Assembly: GCA_900112785.1 (NCBI GenBank)
Contig: FONB01000013.1
Coordinates: forward strand, 62,001-126,000
Direction: 5' to 3'
From: Phytobacter palmae
GTDB taxonomy: Bacteria; Pseudomonadota; Gammaproteobacteria; Enterobacterales; Enterobacteriaceae
DNA: 64,000 bases
The position numbers and the translations under genes were made by a program. This document shows, one piece after another, positions 8,959-17,774 of the stretch. Numbering within the stretch: position 1 is the stretch's first letter; each line of letters opens with the position of its first letter. The notes under the pieces are model-generated. The model was not told the DNA's origin. It saw nothing but the letters and a program-made list of their open reading frames with translations, and did not search any database.

Positions 8959-9948
8959 ATGAATAAATGGGGCGTGGGGTTAACCTTGCTGCTGGCATCC
9001 GGCAGCGTTCTGGCAAAGGATATTCAGTTATTAAACGTTTCGTATGATCCGACGCGTGAATTGTACGAGCAGTACAACAAAGCGTTCAGCGCTCACTGGA
9101 AACAGGAAACGGGCGATAATGTCACGATTCGCCAGTCACATGGCGGCTCAGGTAAACAGGCGACATCGGTTATTAACGGCCTTGATGCCGATGTTGTGAC
9201 GCTGGCGCTGGCTTATGATGTTGATGCGATTGCCGAGCGTGGCAGCATCGACAAAAACTGGATCAAACGTTTGCCGGATAACTCCGCACCTTATACTTCC
9301 ACCATCGTTTTCCTGGTGCGTAAAGGCAACCCAAAACAGATTCATGACTGGAATGATTTAATTAAACCTGGCGTGTCGGTGATCACTCCAAACCCGAAAA
9401 GCTCTGGCGGTGCGCGCTGGAACTACCTTGCAGCGTGGGGTTATGCTCTGCATCAGAACGGTGGCGATCAGGCTAAAGCTCAGGAGTTCGTAAAAGCGCT
9501 GTATAAAAACGTTGAAGTGCTGGACTCCGGCGCGCGCGGTGCTACTAATACCTTTGTAGAACGTGGTATCGGCGATGTGCTGATTGCCTGGGAAAACGAA
9601 GCGCTGCTGGCGACGAACGAGTTGGGCAAAGATAAGTTCGAAATCGTAACGCCAGGCGAATCCATCCTTGCGGAGCCAACCGTGTCTGTTGTTGATAAAG
9701 TTGTCGAGAAAAAAGGCACGCAGAAAGTGGCGGAAGCTTACCTGAAATATCTCTACTCCCCGGAAGGGCAGGAGATTGCGGCGAAGAACTTCTACCGTCC
9801 GCGTGACAAAAACGTGGCGGCAAAATATGCGAACGAATTTCCGAAACTGAAACTGTTCACCATTGACGATGTCTTTGGCGGCTGGGCGAAAGCGCAGAAA
9901 GAGCACTTCTCCAACGGCGGCAAGTTCGACGAAATCAGCAAACGCTAA
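8959..9948 (+). CDS. sbp: Periplasmic sulfate-binding protein Sbp
   Basis: A 329-residue substrate-binding protein of the sulfate/thiosulfate ABC importer CysPUWA. The signal peptide is [19 protein letters not shown], with the mature protein starting [17 protein letters not shown], the family signature. Anion-binding loops SHGGSGKQ and [12 protein letters not shown] are intact. The length equals that of E. coli Sbp. The cognate permease genes are not in this window, which is normal since sbp stands alone. Confidence 0.97.
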   Translation: MNKWGVGLTLLLASGSVLAKDIQLLNVSYDPTRELYEQYNKAFSAHWKQETGDNVTIRQSHGGSGKQATSVINGLDADVVTLALAYDVDAIAERGSIDKNWIKRLPDNSAPYTSTIVFLVRKGNPKQIHDWNDLIKPGVSVITPNPKSSGGARWNYLAAWGYALHQNGGDQAKAQEFVKALYKNVEVLDSGARGATNTFVERGIGDVLIAWENEALLATNELGKDKFEIVTPGESILAEPTVSVVDKVVEKKGTQKVAEAYLKYLYSPEGQEIAAKNFYRPRDKNVAAKYANEFPKLKLFTIDDVFGGWAKAQKEHFSNGGKFDEISKR

Positions 9949-9962
9949 TCCTCATCTTCCAG

Positions 9963-9990
9963 CGGCCCTTAAGAGGGCCGTTTTCGTTTT
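9963..9990 (+). terminator. sbp terminator
   Basis: The hairpin CGGCCCTTAAGAGGGCCG is followed by TTTTCGTTTT. Confidence 0.85.
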
Positions 9991-10044
9991 ATCCCGACCG
10001 ATCTCTGCGCTATGCTTCCTGTTCCTCCCTGTAAGGAGAGATCG

Positions 10045-10800
10045 ATGAAAACAGTGCGCCTGTCTGGCATAGCGTTGGTGATTGTAGTGGCTGCGGCCGC
10101 TATGGGTGGCGAATACTGGTGGAACAGCAGTAAACGGGATGTGTTGCGTCATATTGTGCTTGAGCAATGTGTGCCGAATCAGCGCAACAACCATCTACCC
10201 GCTCCCTGTGCGCAGGTCAATCCCGACAGTGGATACGTGTTGCTTAAAGACCGCAACGGACCACTACAGTATTTGCTGATGCCAACGTACCGCATCAACG
10301 GTATTGAAAGCCCGCTGCTGTTGAAATCACACACACCCAATTTCTTCTGGCAGGCCTGGCAATCGCGTAGCATGTTGGGTAAAACGCGGGGGACGCCGCT
10401 GCCGGATAACGCCCTGTCGCTGACGATTAACTCTCGTGTCGGACGGACCCAGAACCATTTCCATATCCATATTTCTTGCCTGCGCGAAGACGTGCGCGTG
10501 AAGCTTGATCAGCAAGCCTCGCGTATCAGTAGTCAGTGGCTGGCCTTTCCGGGCGGCATTCTTGGGCATCCTTATCTGGCGCGCCGCGTGACCGAAGCCG
10601 AACTGGTACAGCGCAGCCCGTTTTTAATGCTGGCGGAAGAAGTACCGCAAGCGCGTGAACATATGGGGCGTTATGGCATGGCGATGGTACACCAGGCTGA
10701 CGGCTCGTTTGTGCTGCTGGCAACTGAGCGTAATCTGCTCGCCTTTAATCGTGGTTCCGCTGAGGAAATACAGGATCATCAGTGTAATATCCTGAAATAG
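10045..10800 (+). CDS. cdh: CDP-diacylglycerol pyrophosphatase Cdh
   Basis: A 251-residue membrane-anchored hydrolase that splits CDP-diacylglycerol to phosphatidate and CMP. It matches E. coli Cdh in length. An N-terminal membrane segment (about 5-25) precedes the HIT-like catalytic region with the His triad NHFHIHISC. Conserved blocks [21 protein letters not shown] and [13 protein letters not shown] are present. ATG at 10045 follows AAGGAGAG; an upstream 11-codon extension is rejected. In E. coli the next gene is tpiA; here a three-gene block intervenes. Confidence 0.95.
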   Translation: MKTVRLSGIALVIVVAAAAMGGEYWWNSSKRDVLRHIVLEQCVPNQRNNHLPAPCAQVNPDSGYVLLKDRNGPLQYLLMPTYRINGIESPLLLKSHTPNFFWQAWQSRSMLGKTRGTPLPDNALSLTINSRVGRTQNHFHIHISCLREDVRVKLDQQASRISSQWLAFPGGILGHPYLARRVTEAELVQRSPFLMLAEEVPQAREHMGRYGMAMVHQADGSFVLLATERNLLAFNRGSAEEIQDHQCNILK

Positions 10801-10873
10801 CCCCACCAGATTTGGCGTTTACCAGGCAAGACTGTCGCCGTAGACTTGCCGACAAATTCTACAGGAGACAGGT

Positions 10874-12178
10874 ATGTCGCTCTGGTTTACTCACCCTCTG
10901 TTTCTGCCTTCCGTCATCATCGGCCTCACTATCGTGCTGTGGGCCACGTCGTTGCTACCGGAATTCATCACGGCGCTGCTGTTTTTTGCCGCCGCGATGG
11001 TGGCGAAGATTGCGCCGCCGGATGTCATTTTCGGCGGTTTTGCCTCTTCTGCTTTCTGGCTGGTATTTAGCGGTTTTGTCCTTGGGGTCGCCATTCGCAA
11101 AACGGGGCTGGCAGATCGGGCCGCGCGGGCACTGTCGGCCAGGCTAACCGACTCGTGGTTGCAAATGGTCGCAAGCGTTGTACTACTGAGTTATGCGCTG
11201 GCGTTTGTCATGCCGTCGAACATGGGACGTATTGCTCTGCTGATGCCTATTGTGGCCGCGATGGCGGCTCGCGCAGGCATCAACGAAGGGACTCGCTCCT
11301 GGTATGGGCTGGCACTGGCGGTGGGGTTTGGCACCTTCCAGTTGTCGGCAACGATTTTGCCCGCCAACGTGCCCAATCTGGTGATGAGCGGGGCGGCGGA
11401 AGGATCCTACGGTATTCATCTCAACTATCTGCCGTATTTGCTGCTGCACACGCCGGTGCTGGGCATTCTGAAAGGCCTCATCCTGATCGGTCTTATCTGC
11501 TGGCTTTTCCCGGGACAGCCGCATGCGCCAAAAGACCTCACGCCGCCTGAACCCATGAGCCGGGAGGAGAAACGCCTCGCCTGGCTGCTGGCGGTGGTCT
11601 TAACGATGTGGGTCACGGAGAGCTGGCACGGCATTGGCCCGGCCTGGACGGGACTGGCGGCGGCCTGTATTACCCTGTTGCCGCGCGTAGGGTTTATCAA
11701 TGGCGACGAGTTTTCCAGTGGAGTAAATATCCGTACCTGTATTTATGTTGCCGGTATTCTTGGGCTGGCCATTACGGTCACTCAGACGGGTATTGGGGCG
11801 GCAGTAGGTAACGCGCTGTTGCACATCATGCCGCTGGATCCGGCGCAGCCGTTCACCAGCTTCCTGGCGCTCACCGGCACGACAACTGCGCTCAACTTCA
11901 TTATGACAGCTAACGGCGTGCCCGCGCTTTTCACCACGCTGGCGCAGAGTTTTTCCGACGCAACGGGCTTCCCGCTGCTGTCAGTGATTATGATTCAGGT
12001 ACTGGGCTATTCCACACCGCTACTGCCGTATCAGGCGTCACCGATCGTGGTGGCCATGGCGTTAGGTAAAGTGCCTGCCCGGGCGGGGATGTTGTTGTGT
12101 ATTGCGCTGGCAGTGGCAACGTATCTGGTGTTGCTGCCGCTGGATTATGCGTGGTTTAGTGTGCTGGGGAAATTATAG
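10874..12178 (+). CDS. SLC13/DASS-type anion transporter, substrate unknown
   Basis: A 434-residue polytopic membrane protein with roughly eleven to twelve hydrophobic helices. The composition and motifs SNMGRIALLMPI and TANGVPALFTTL resemble the divalent anion:Na+ symporter (SLC13/CitT) family, in which S/T-N-T motifs bind the carboxylate substrate and sodium. The ATG at 10874 lies behind ACAGGAGACAGG. It shares a strong convergent terminator with the LysR gene and lies close to a secreted metallo-beta-lactamase-fold hydrolase. Substrates in the family are di- and tricarboxylates or sulfate; I cannot choose among them. Absent from this position in E. coli K-12. Confidence 0.85.
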   Translation: MSLWFTHPLFLPSVIIGLTIVLWATSLLPEFITALLFFAAAMVAKIAPPDVIFGGFASSAFWLVFSGFVLGVAIRKTGLADRAARALSARLTDSWLQMVASVVLLSYALAFVMPSNMGRIALLMPIVAAMAARAGINEGTRSWYGLALAVGFGTFQLSATILPANVPNLVMSGAAEGSYGIHLNYLPYLLLHTPVLGILKGLILIGLICWLFPGQPHAPKDLTPPEPMSREEKRLAWLLAVVLTMWVTESWHGIGPAWTGLAAACITLLPRVGFINGDEFSSGVNIRTCIYVAGILGLAITVTQTGIGAAVGNALLHIMPLDPAQPFTSFLALTGTTTALNFIMTANGVPALFTTLAQSFSDATGFPLLSVIMIQVLGYSTPLLPYQASPIVVAMALGKVPARAGMLLCIALAVATYLVLLPLDYAWFSVLGKL

Positions 12179-12189
12179 TTCTGGTGCTG

Positions 12190-12223
12190 TTTGCCCCTCA
12201 CACCGGCCTTTGTGAGGGGCAAA
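12190..12223. terminator. Convergent terminator between transporter and LysR gene
   Basis: A perfect 13-bp stem TTTGCCCCTCACA / TGTGAGGGGCAAA with an 8-base loop lies between the two convergent genes. Confidence 0.85.
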
Positions 12224-12248
12224 CAAGTCGATACAACGATGAGGTGAA

Positions 12249-13175
12249 CTACGACAACGCATTGATGACCTTGTGTATTACCGTTCTTAACCAGTTCAGC
12301 GGCATATCGTTGTCACAACATGTATGCCACAACAGCGAGAGCGCAATTTCCGGCGTCTCAACCGGAACGGGGCTACAGCGTAAACCGTAATGAGAAGTCC
12401 AGTCGGCAGCCAGCCCGGAGGGGACGGTCGCTAAAGCAGGTATGCGTTTCAGAAGCGGTGGCAAAGAAGAAAAATGCGGCGTAACGTAACGAACTCTGCG
12501 TGATTTCCCCTGTAATGCTAGCTGCTCATCGACGGCGCTCCATGCCGAACCGCGATATGAAACCAGCACGTGATCGTGTTCTGTATAATCGTTCAGCGTC
12601 AGCGGTGCCTGCAGCGAAAGTTGGTCGGGGTGCCAGAACGTACAAAAGTTGAGCGATCGGAGCTTTTCACGCCTTAACGTGGCGGCAGTGTTCTGACCAA
12701 CCGAAATTGCCAGATCTATCTCCCTCTTGAGCACTTGCTCACCATCCCGGAAAGGATCGCTGGCCGTCACCTGCAACGTGATTCCCGGCGCTTCGCGTGT
12801 CACGTATGCCTGTAGTTCCGGCATTAGCCAGCGCTCCACCCAGTCGCTCATACCCAGATGAAACACATGATCTGCCGTCGCCGGGGTAAATGATGGCGGT
12901 TGAAAAAGAACATATTGCATCTGTTCCATCAGGGGACCGAGTGACGCAATAAGCGCTTCTGCACGCGGCGTCGGTACCATGCCTCCTGCGGTACGAACAA
13001 ACAGCGGATCGTCAAACATTTCACGTAACCTGGCCAGCGCGTTACTGACTGCCGGTTGTCCCAGATGCAATTTTTCAGCGGTACGTGACACGCTGCCCTC
13101 CCGATGCAGGACAAGCAACACCGTCAATAAATTGAGATCGATACGATGAAAATCATTTTCCCTGATAGTGAACAT
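12249..13175 (-). CDS. LysR-family transcriptional regulator
   Basis: A 308-residue LTTR. The N-terminal helix-turn-helix covers about residues 8-65 (DLNLLTVLLVLHREGSVSRT...LGQPAVSNALARLREMF), followed by a periplasmic-binding-like effector domain. The LHLGQPAVSNALARLR form resembles the NodD/YbdO-like branch. ATG at 13175 is preferred; a longer version would need a TTG at 13232. It diverges from the hydrolase gene by about 80 bp and converges on the anion transporter, so it is probably the local regulator of one or both. The effector is unknown. Confidence 0.88.
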   Translation of the reverse strand: MFTIRENDFHRIDLNLLTVLLVLHREGSVSRTAEKLHLGQPAVSNALARLREMFDDPLFVRTAGGMVPTPRAEALIASLGPLMEQMQYVLFQPPSFTPATADHVFHLGMSDWVERWLMPELQAYVTREAPGITLQVTASDPFRDGEQVLKREIDLAISVGQNTAATLRREKLRSLNFCTFWHPDQLSLQAPLTLNDYTEHDHVLVSYRGSAWSAVDEQLALQGKSRRVRYVTPHFSSLPPLLKRIPALATVPSGLAADWTSHYGLRCSPVPVETPEIALSLLWHTCCDNDMPLNWLRTVIHKVINALS

Positions 13176-13256
13176 TATATTAATCAATTTGAGTGATACA
13201 GGTTTGCTGAGGATACTGCTGGGCACGTTCAAATGACACTGTGATGAGGCAATTCT

Positions 13257-14210
13257 ATGAAAATGATACTGGCGCTGGTTGCGACACTCCTCTTTTCCAG
13301 TCAGATTCTGGCCGCCGGGCAGATGAGTGCGCTCGATGAGCAGGCCCCCGGTTACTATCGCATGAAACTGGGCAAATTGCGCATTACCGCCGTATCCGAC
13401 GGCACGGTGACGGTACCCCTGAATACACTCCTGACTAACATCTCACCGGAAAAATTACGTCAGGGGATGGCCCGCGAGGCAATGACGCCGCAAGCAGAGA
13501 CGTCGATTAACGCCTATGTCATCGACGATGGTAAAAAACGTGTTTTAGTGGATACCGGCGCCGGTGAGCTATTCGGTAGCCGGGGCGGGCATCTGCTGGA
13601 GAATCTTGCAGCAGCAGGCTATCCGGCTGAATCCATTGATGATGTATTGCTGACCCATATTCATGCCGATCACTCCGGGGGGGTATCACGCGCCGGCAAG
13701 CCTGCCTTCCCTAACGCTGACGTGTATGTGGACAAACGCGATGTCGATTTCTGGCTTAATCCGGCTAACGTCACTAAGGTGGAGCCAGGTGAGGCGCACA
13801 CTTTTGCTGAAAGCGAGAAAACGCTTCGTCCGGTTATCAATGCCGGGCGGTTAAAAACATTCCTGGCGCCAGCAACACCCGTGGAGGGTATTCGTGCTGA
13901 ATCTACTGCGGGGCACACGCCGGGCAGCGTGCTTTATCGCGTGGAAAGTGAAGGTCAGACGCTGGTTTTATGGGGCGATATTATCCATGCCAAAGCAGTA
14001 CAAATGCCTGATCCGCACGTGGCAATACATTTTGATGTTAACCGCCAGCAGGCCATTGCAACGCGGGAACGTGTACTTAACCAGGCTGCGGACCAGGGAT
14101 ATTGGGTCGCTGCCGCGCATATTTCATTTCCGGGTTTTGGCCACGTGAAGCGCGAGGGGAAAGGGTATCGCTGGGTGGAGAGCAATTATACGACCCAGTT
14201 AGGGCAATAG
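13257..14210 (+). CDS. Secreted metallo-beta-lactamase-fold hydrolase
   Basis: A 317-residue protein with a clear signal peptide (MKMILALVATLLFSSQILAA) and an MBL-fold domain. The metal site looks complete: H134-x-H136-x-D138-H139 in THIHADHSGG, a downstream His in GHTPGSVLY, an Asp in LWGDIIH, and a last His in AAHISFPGFGH. This pattern fits the lactonase/glyoxalase-like branch rather than true beta-lactamases. Export to the periplasm plus the neighbouring anion transporter suggests hydrolysis of an ester, lactone or similar compound whose acid product is then taken up. That is inference. Some relatives are annotated as quorum-quenching lactonases. Confidence 0.87.
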   Translation: MKMILALVATLLFSSQILAAGQMSALDEQAPGYYRMKLGKLRITAVSDGTVTVPLNTLLTNISPEKLRQGMAREAMTPQAETSINAYVIDDGKKRVLVDTGAGELFGSRGGHLLENLAAAGYPAESIDDVLLTHIHADHSGGVSRAGKPAFPNADVYVDKRDVDFWLNPANVTKVEPGEAHTFAESEKTLRPVINAGRLKTFLAPATPVEGIRAESTAGHTPGSVLYRVESEGQTLVLWGDIIHAKAVQMPDPHVAIHFDVNRQQAIATRERVLNQAADQGYWVAAAHISFPGFGHVKREGKGYRWVESNYTTQLGQ

Positions 14211-14260
14211 CCTGCATACTCTCCTGATGCCCGGCCGGGGGATTAAATGAACTGAGAGTA

Positions 14261-14286
14261 TATCTCTCCCCCTGAGGGGAGAGATA
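14261..14286. terminator. Hairpin between hydrolase and tpiA
   Basis: A perfect 11-bp stem TATCTCTCCCC / GGGGAGAGATA with a 4-base loop lies between the convergent genes. It is probably a terminator, though without a T-run. It shares CTCTCCCC/GGGGAGAG arms with a hairpin at 18945-18969. Confidence 0.6.
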
Positions 14287-14342
14287 ATGTAAACACTGCC
14301 CGCCTTAACAGCAAGGAAGTGTTCACCGGGACGACAAGCGAA

Positions 14343-15107
14343 TTACGCTTTTGCCGCTTCTGCTGCTTTAACGATCACCGCGAAAGCGTCAGCTTTCAGG
14401 GATGCACCGCCAACCAGCGCGCCGTCGATATCCGGCTGGGTGAACAGTTCAGCAGCATTAGCCGCGTTAACGGAGCCACCGTACTGAATGATAACCTGCT
14501 CAGCCACTTTCGCATCTGCTTTAGCGATGTGGTCACGGATGAATTTGTGAACCGCCTGAGCCTGAGCCGGAGTCGCAGATTTGCCAGTACCGATTGCCCA
14601 AACCGGTTCGTAAGCGATGACCGCACCTTCGAATGCCGCAGCGCCCTGAGTTTTCAGAACCGCGTCGATCTGACGTGCGCACACTTCTTCGGTTTTGCCC
14701 GCTTCGTTTTCTGCTTCGGTTTCACCAATGCACAGAACCGGAATCAGACCTTGTTCTTTCAGAACGGCGAATTTTTTAGCAATCAGTTCGTCAGATTCTG
14801 CGTGGTAAGTACGACGCTCGGAGTGGCCGATAATGATGTACTGCGCGCCGATATCTTTCAGCATTTCAGCGGAGGTTTCGCCGGTGAATGCGCCAGAAAG
14901 GTTAACGTCGACGTTCTGAGCGCCCAGAATAATGTGGCTGCCTGCAGCGGCTTGCTTAGCCAGATCCAGGTACATGGCCGGCGGAGCGATAGCAACGCCA
15001 CAACCTGTAACGCCAGCCAGCTCTTTACGCAGGTTAGCTACCAGTTCGTTTACCATGTGGCGGCTGCCGTTCAGTTTCCAGTTACCCATCACTAAAGGAT
15101 GTCGCAT
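14343..15107 (-). CDS. tpiA: Triose-phosphate isomerase TpiA
   Basis: A 254-residue TIM-barrel enzyme interconverting dihydroxyacetone phosphate and glyceraldehyde-3-phosphate. Catalytic motifs are all present: GNWKLNG (Lys), IGHSERR (His) and [11 protein letters not shown] (Glu), plus the phosphate loop YGGSVNAAN. It is one residue shorter than E. coli TpiA because the C-terminus ends AAEAAKA. It is monocistronic and convergent with the hydrolase gene. Confidence 0.98.
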   Translation of the reverse strand: MRHPLVMGNWKLNGSRHMVNELVANLRKELAGVTGCGVAIAPPAMYLDLAKQAAAGSHIILGAQNVDVNLSGAFTGETSAEMLKDIGAQYIIIGHSERRTYHAESDELIAKKFAVLKEQGLIPVLCIGETEAENEAGKTEEVCARQIDAVLKTQGAAAFEGAVIAYEPVWAIGTGKSATPAQAQAVHKFIRDHIAKADAKVAEQVIIQYGGSVNAANAAELFTQPDIDGALVGGASLKADAFAVIVKAAEAAKA

Positions 15108-15217
15108 TTGAATTCTCCACGCTATAAGAGCGAATTTAAGTAAGATGTCTACCCGTCAGGGTAGTTTGGTCTGTGAGACAGTATAGAGATTCGTCGCCGG
15201 AAAGGCTTTGCTTTTTG

Positions 15218-15805
15218 TCATTTATTGTCGCCTTCGAGGCTTTCAGATAGCGCCAGCTTAATCGGTTCAACAGCGAAGGTCAGCCCCTTTTCGCCGTCAT
15301 CTGCTACAACATAACGGATCGCTCCTTCCGTTTCGGCATACCAGAGCTTGTTTTTGCCGTTGTTCAGTAATTTTTGCAGCTTTTGCAGGCTTTGCGCTTT
15401 GGTCAGCGTTGGCGAAAACGCGCGAATCAATGCCGCCATATACTCCTGAGCTTTGGCTTTTGCCGCTTTTTGCTCGGGCCCGCGAACCGGTAGCCAGGTC
15501 ATCTGCATCGATTTAATTTTCAACGTGCCGCGTTCCAGCGCCGTGGAGGCGTACAGGTTATCGTTAATTTTGGTCGCTGCGCGGGTCAGACGTTCGGTAT
15601 CACTACGCGAATCGACAGCGCGAAATTCGTTGAGCTGCAGGTCGGGGTTATCTTCATTAAATTTTTCCCTGAACTGGCTGATGGATTGCTCGAATGTGGG
15701 GGCGCCCGGCAGCAGATACGGGGCCGCCGCAGCAGGTGGCGTATCCTCTGCGATGGCATAATGGTTGATGAAAAGCATCGTAAACAGGAGCCACCAGGTT
15801 TTCAT
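15218..15805 (-). CDS. yiiQ: DUF1454 periplasmic protein YiiQ
   Basis: A 195-residue protein of unknown function, homologous to E. coli YiiQ (199 aa) through the blocks ISQFREKFNEDNP, LERGTLKIKSMQMTWLP and the C-terminus KLALSESLEGDNK. A signal peptide MKTWWLLFTMLFINHYAIA targets it to the periplasm. ATG at 15805 has GAGGA eight bases upstream; earlier starts at 15811 (ATG) or 15820 (GTG) sit on or too close to the ribosome-binding site. The N-terminal signal region is the most divergent part relative to E. coli. Confidence 0.9.
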   Translation of the reverse strand: MKTWWLLFTMLFINHYAIAEDTPPAAAAPYLLPGAPTFEQSISQFREKFNEDNPDLQLNEFRAVDSRSDTERLTRAATKINDNLYASTALERGTLKIKSMQMTWLPVRGPEQKAAKAKAQEYMAALIRAFSPTLTKAQSLQKLQKLLNNGKNKLWYAETEGAIRYVVADDGEKGLTFAVEPIKLALSESLEGDNK

Positions 15806-15917
15806 TAACATCGTCCTCACTTCACTTTGTTCACGATTAAAACGATAACAGTCTGGCTTGTCAAAAACTCACGCGACCAGGGTAAACTACGCAGCACTAC
15901 AATTAAAGGAACCTTAC

Positions 15918-16337
15918 ATGGGTATTCAGCAGTGGTTGTTCTCATTTAAAGGCCGCATTGGTCGTCGTGATTTCTGGATCTGGACCATCATCTGGGTGCT
16001 GGCGATGGCGGTGTTGTTTTACGCAGTCAGTTTTGAATTTCTGGCCAGCCAGAATGCCGCGTTTATGCTGGTTTGCCTGCTCTGGCCAACCGCGTGTGTG
16101 ATTGTGAAACGGCTGCATGACCGTAATAAGTCTGGCAGTTGGTCGTTGTTATTTATTCTTGCCTGGATGCTGCTGGCTGGGCACTGGGAGATACTGGGCG
16201 GTACGTGGCAATGGATTGTTGGCCGTTTCGTGCCAGTGCTGATTATGGTGACGATGCTCATCGATCTGGGTGCGTTTATCGGCACCCAGGGCGAGAATAA
16301 ATTCGGCAAGGATACGCTTGAAGTACAGTTCCGCTGA
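15918..16337 (+). CDS. yiiR: DUF805 inner-membrane protein YiiR
   Basis: A 139-residue membrane protein of the DUF805 family with the typical opening QWLFSFKGRIGRRDFWIW, the motif VKRLHDRNKSGSW between helices, and about four membrane segments. It corresponds to E. coli YiiR; function unknown. ATG at 15918 follows AAGGA; the upstream 20-codon extension is rejected. Its stop codon abuts the convergent fpr gene, with no room for a terminator. E. coli has yiiS and uspD in this neighbourhood; they are not seen here. Confidence 0.85.
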   Translation: MGIQQWLFSFKGRIGRRDFWIWTIIWVLAMAVLFYAVSFEFLASQNAAFMLVCLLWPTACVIVKRLHDRNKSGSWSLLFILAWMLLAGHWEILGGTWQWIVGRFVPVLIMVTMLIDLGAFIGTQGENKFGKDTLEVQFR

Positions 16338-17084
16338 TCACCAGTAGTGTTCAGCGGTGATATGGCCCGGACGGCGGCGCAGATGTTTCGCCATCTGCCG
16401 GGTCTCTTTGAGTAACTGCTGTGTATCGCGCACCATCTGCGGGTTGCCGCAGAGCATCACGTGGCTGGTTTCGGTATTCATGGGCAATCCCACCGCTTCT
16501 TCCAGGGCGCCGTTCTCAATTAGCGCAGGTACACGCCCTGTGAGCGATCCGGGCACAGTTTCCCGGCTGACTACCGTTTGAATCCGCAATTTACCCCCAT
16601 AGCGTTTCTGCAGTTCGAGCATCAGCGGCAAATAGCTTAAATCTGCGGCGTAACGCACCGCATGTACCAGCACCAGGTTATTAAAGCGATCCAGGTCCTT
16701 ACCTTCCTGCAGGATCGACAAATAAGGCCCGATCGCAGTCCCGGTCGCCAGCATCCACAGCGTGTCGCAGTCTGGCACCTCTTCGAGAACAAAGAACCCT
16801 GCTGCCTCGCTGACGATAAGCACCTCATCGCCGGGTGTCAGTGCGGCCAGACGCGGACTGAGTTTACCCTCAGGGACGGTGACAAGATAAAACTCCAGAT
16901 CGGGGTTGCCCGGCGCATTGACGTAGGAGTAGGCACGCTGTACCCGCTCACCGTCGATTTCGAGGCCCAGCTTGGCAAATTGTCCGGCGGTGAAGGGATG
17001 AACGGGGGCATGAACGGTCAGGCTGAACAACGCGTCGGTCCAGAACTCGACTTTTACAACTTTTCCTGTAACCCAGTCGGCCAT
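16338..17084 (-). CDS. fpr: Flavodoxin/ferredoxin-NADP+ reductase Fpr
   Basis: A 248-residue FAD enzyme, the length of E. coli Fpr, transferring electrons between NADPH and flavodoxin or ferredoxin. FAD-binding residues are in RAYSYVNAPG, the NADP(H) loop is in ATGTAIGPYLSIL, and the C-terminus ends in aromatic EHYW as in the subclass. E. coli fpr belongs to the SoxRS regulon; I could not confidently mark a SoxS box upstream. It converges directly on yiiR. Confidence 0.97.
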   Translation of the reverse strand: MADWVTGKVVKVEFWTDALFSLTVHAPVHPFTAGQFAKLGLEIDGERVQRAYSYVNAPGNPDLEFYLVTVPEGKLSPRLAALTPGDEVLIVSEAAGFFVLEEVPDCDTLWMLATGTAIGPYLSILQEGKDLDRFNNLVLVHAVRYAADLSYLPLMLELQKRYGGKLRIQTVVSRETVPGSLTGRVPALIENGALEEAVGLPMNTETSHVMLCGNPQMVRDTQQLLKETRQMAKHLRRRPGHITAEHYW

Positions 17085-17239
17085 GATTTTCTCCTGTTCA
17101 GAATCATTGCTTTATCTTCGTCGTGAATGGGAAGGATTTCCAGCCCCGGTCAGGAAGGAAGGCTCTATTGATCAAATAATTTACAGGCTAATGCAGCTGC
17201 ATTTAATGTATCGCTAACGGTGCGAAGAAGGAAAATTTG

Positions 17240-17749
17240 ATGAAGAGATGGGGATGGCTTTTGGCCGTTACGGCATGTTTTACGTCAGTCCATGCGGCAG
17301 AACCGACACTGAACTGGGATGCCATGATTCATCTGGATGCGGAGGATCTGGCGGAGGAAGGGATCGCGGAACACTACGTTCAGGATGTTCTGCCGACATT
17401 ACGCCAGTATGTTGCGCAGCCGCTGGAGGTCAGTGAACAGCTTGATAACGACGCCGCCATTTACAACGTCTCAGCCGGTGGTCAACAGTACGCTATCTCC
17501 TCTCCACAAATAAGCGAAGCGGATTCGTGGGGAAGAGCGACGTGGGCATTTTTTGATATCGTGAATCGCCAGCTTAGCGCAAGCGATTACCGTTTTTATG
17601 CTTTCTACAATGGCAATGACCTTTGCGGAATGTTTTTGACCAGACAAGCTTATCAACATTATGTTGATGGATTAAGCCGGATGTCCAGAAAGACGGAGAT
17701 ACCTTATATCCCTACAGCGCAAGCGCCGTGGTATGGGCAACCGCATTAA
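17240..17749 (+). CDS. Putative periplasmic protein, function unknown
   Basis: A 169-residue protein with a signal peptide (MKRWGWLLAVTACFTSVHA, cut before AEPTLNW). I do not recognise a domain. The mature part is acidic at the start (HLDAEDLAEEGIAEHY) and has a conserved-looking centre (WGRATWAFFDIVNRQL, YAFYNGNDLCGMFLT). One Cys remains after export. ATG at 17240 is supported by GAAGAAGGA upstream. It lies alone between fpr and glpX, a place where similar exported proteins occur in Salmonella but not E. coli K-12 as far as I recall. Confidence 0.75.
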   Translation: MKRWGWLLAVTACFTSVHAAEPTLNWDAMIHLDAEDLAEEGIAEHYVQDVLPTLRQYVAQPLEVSEQLDNDAAIYNVSAGGQQYAISSPQISEADSWGRATWAFFDIVNRQLSASDYRFYAFYNGNDLCGMFLTRQAYQHYVDGLSRMSRKTEIPYIPTAQAPWYGQPH

Positions 17750-17774
17750 ATCCGCTCTTCCTTGAGCGTACTGC

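Noticed and set aside
12249-13232. Longer LysR protein starting at a TTG at 13232
   Set aside because: Needs a rare start and adds 19 residues not seen in the family; ATG at 13175 is more likely, although neither has a strong ribosome-binding site.
14319-15095. 258-codon plus-strand frame opposite tpiA
   Set aside because: Antisense shadow of tpiA.
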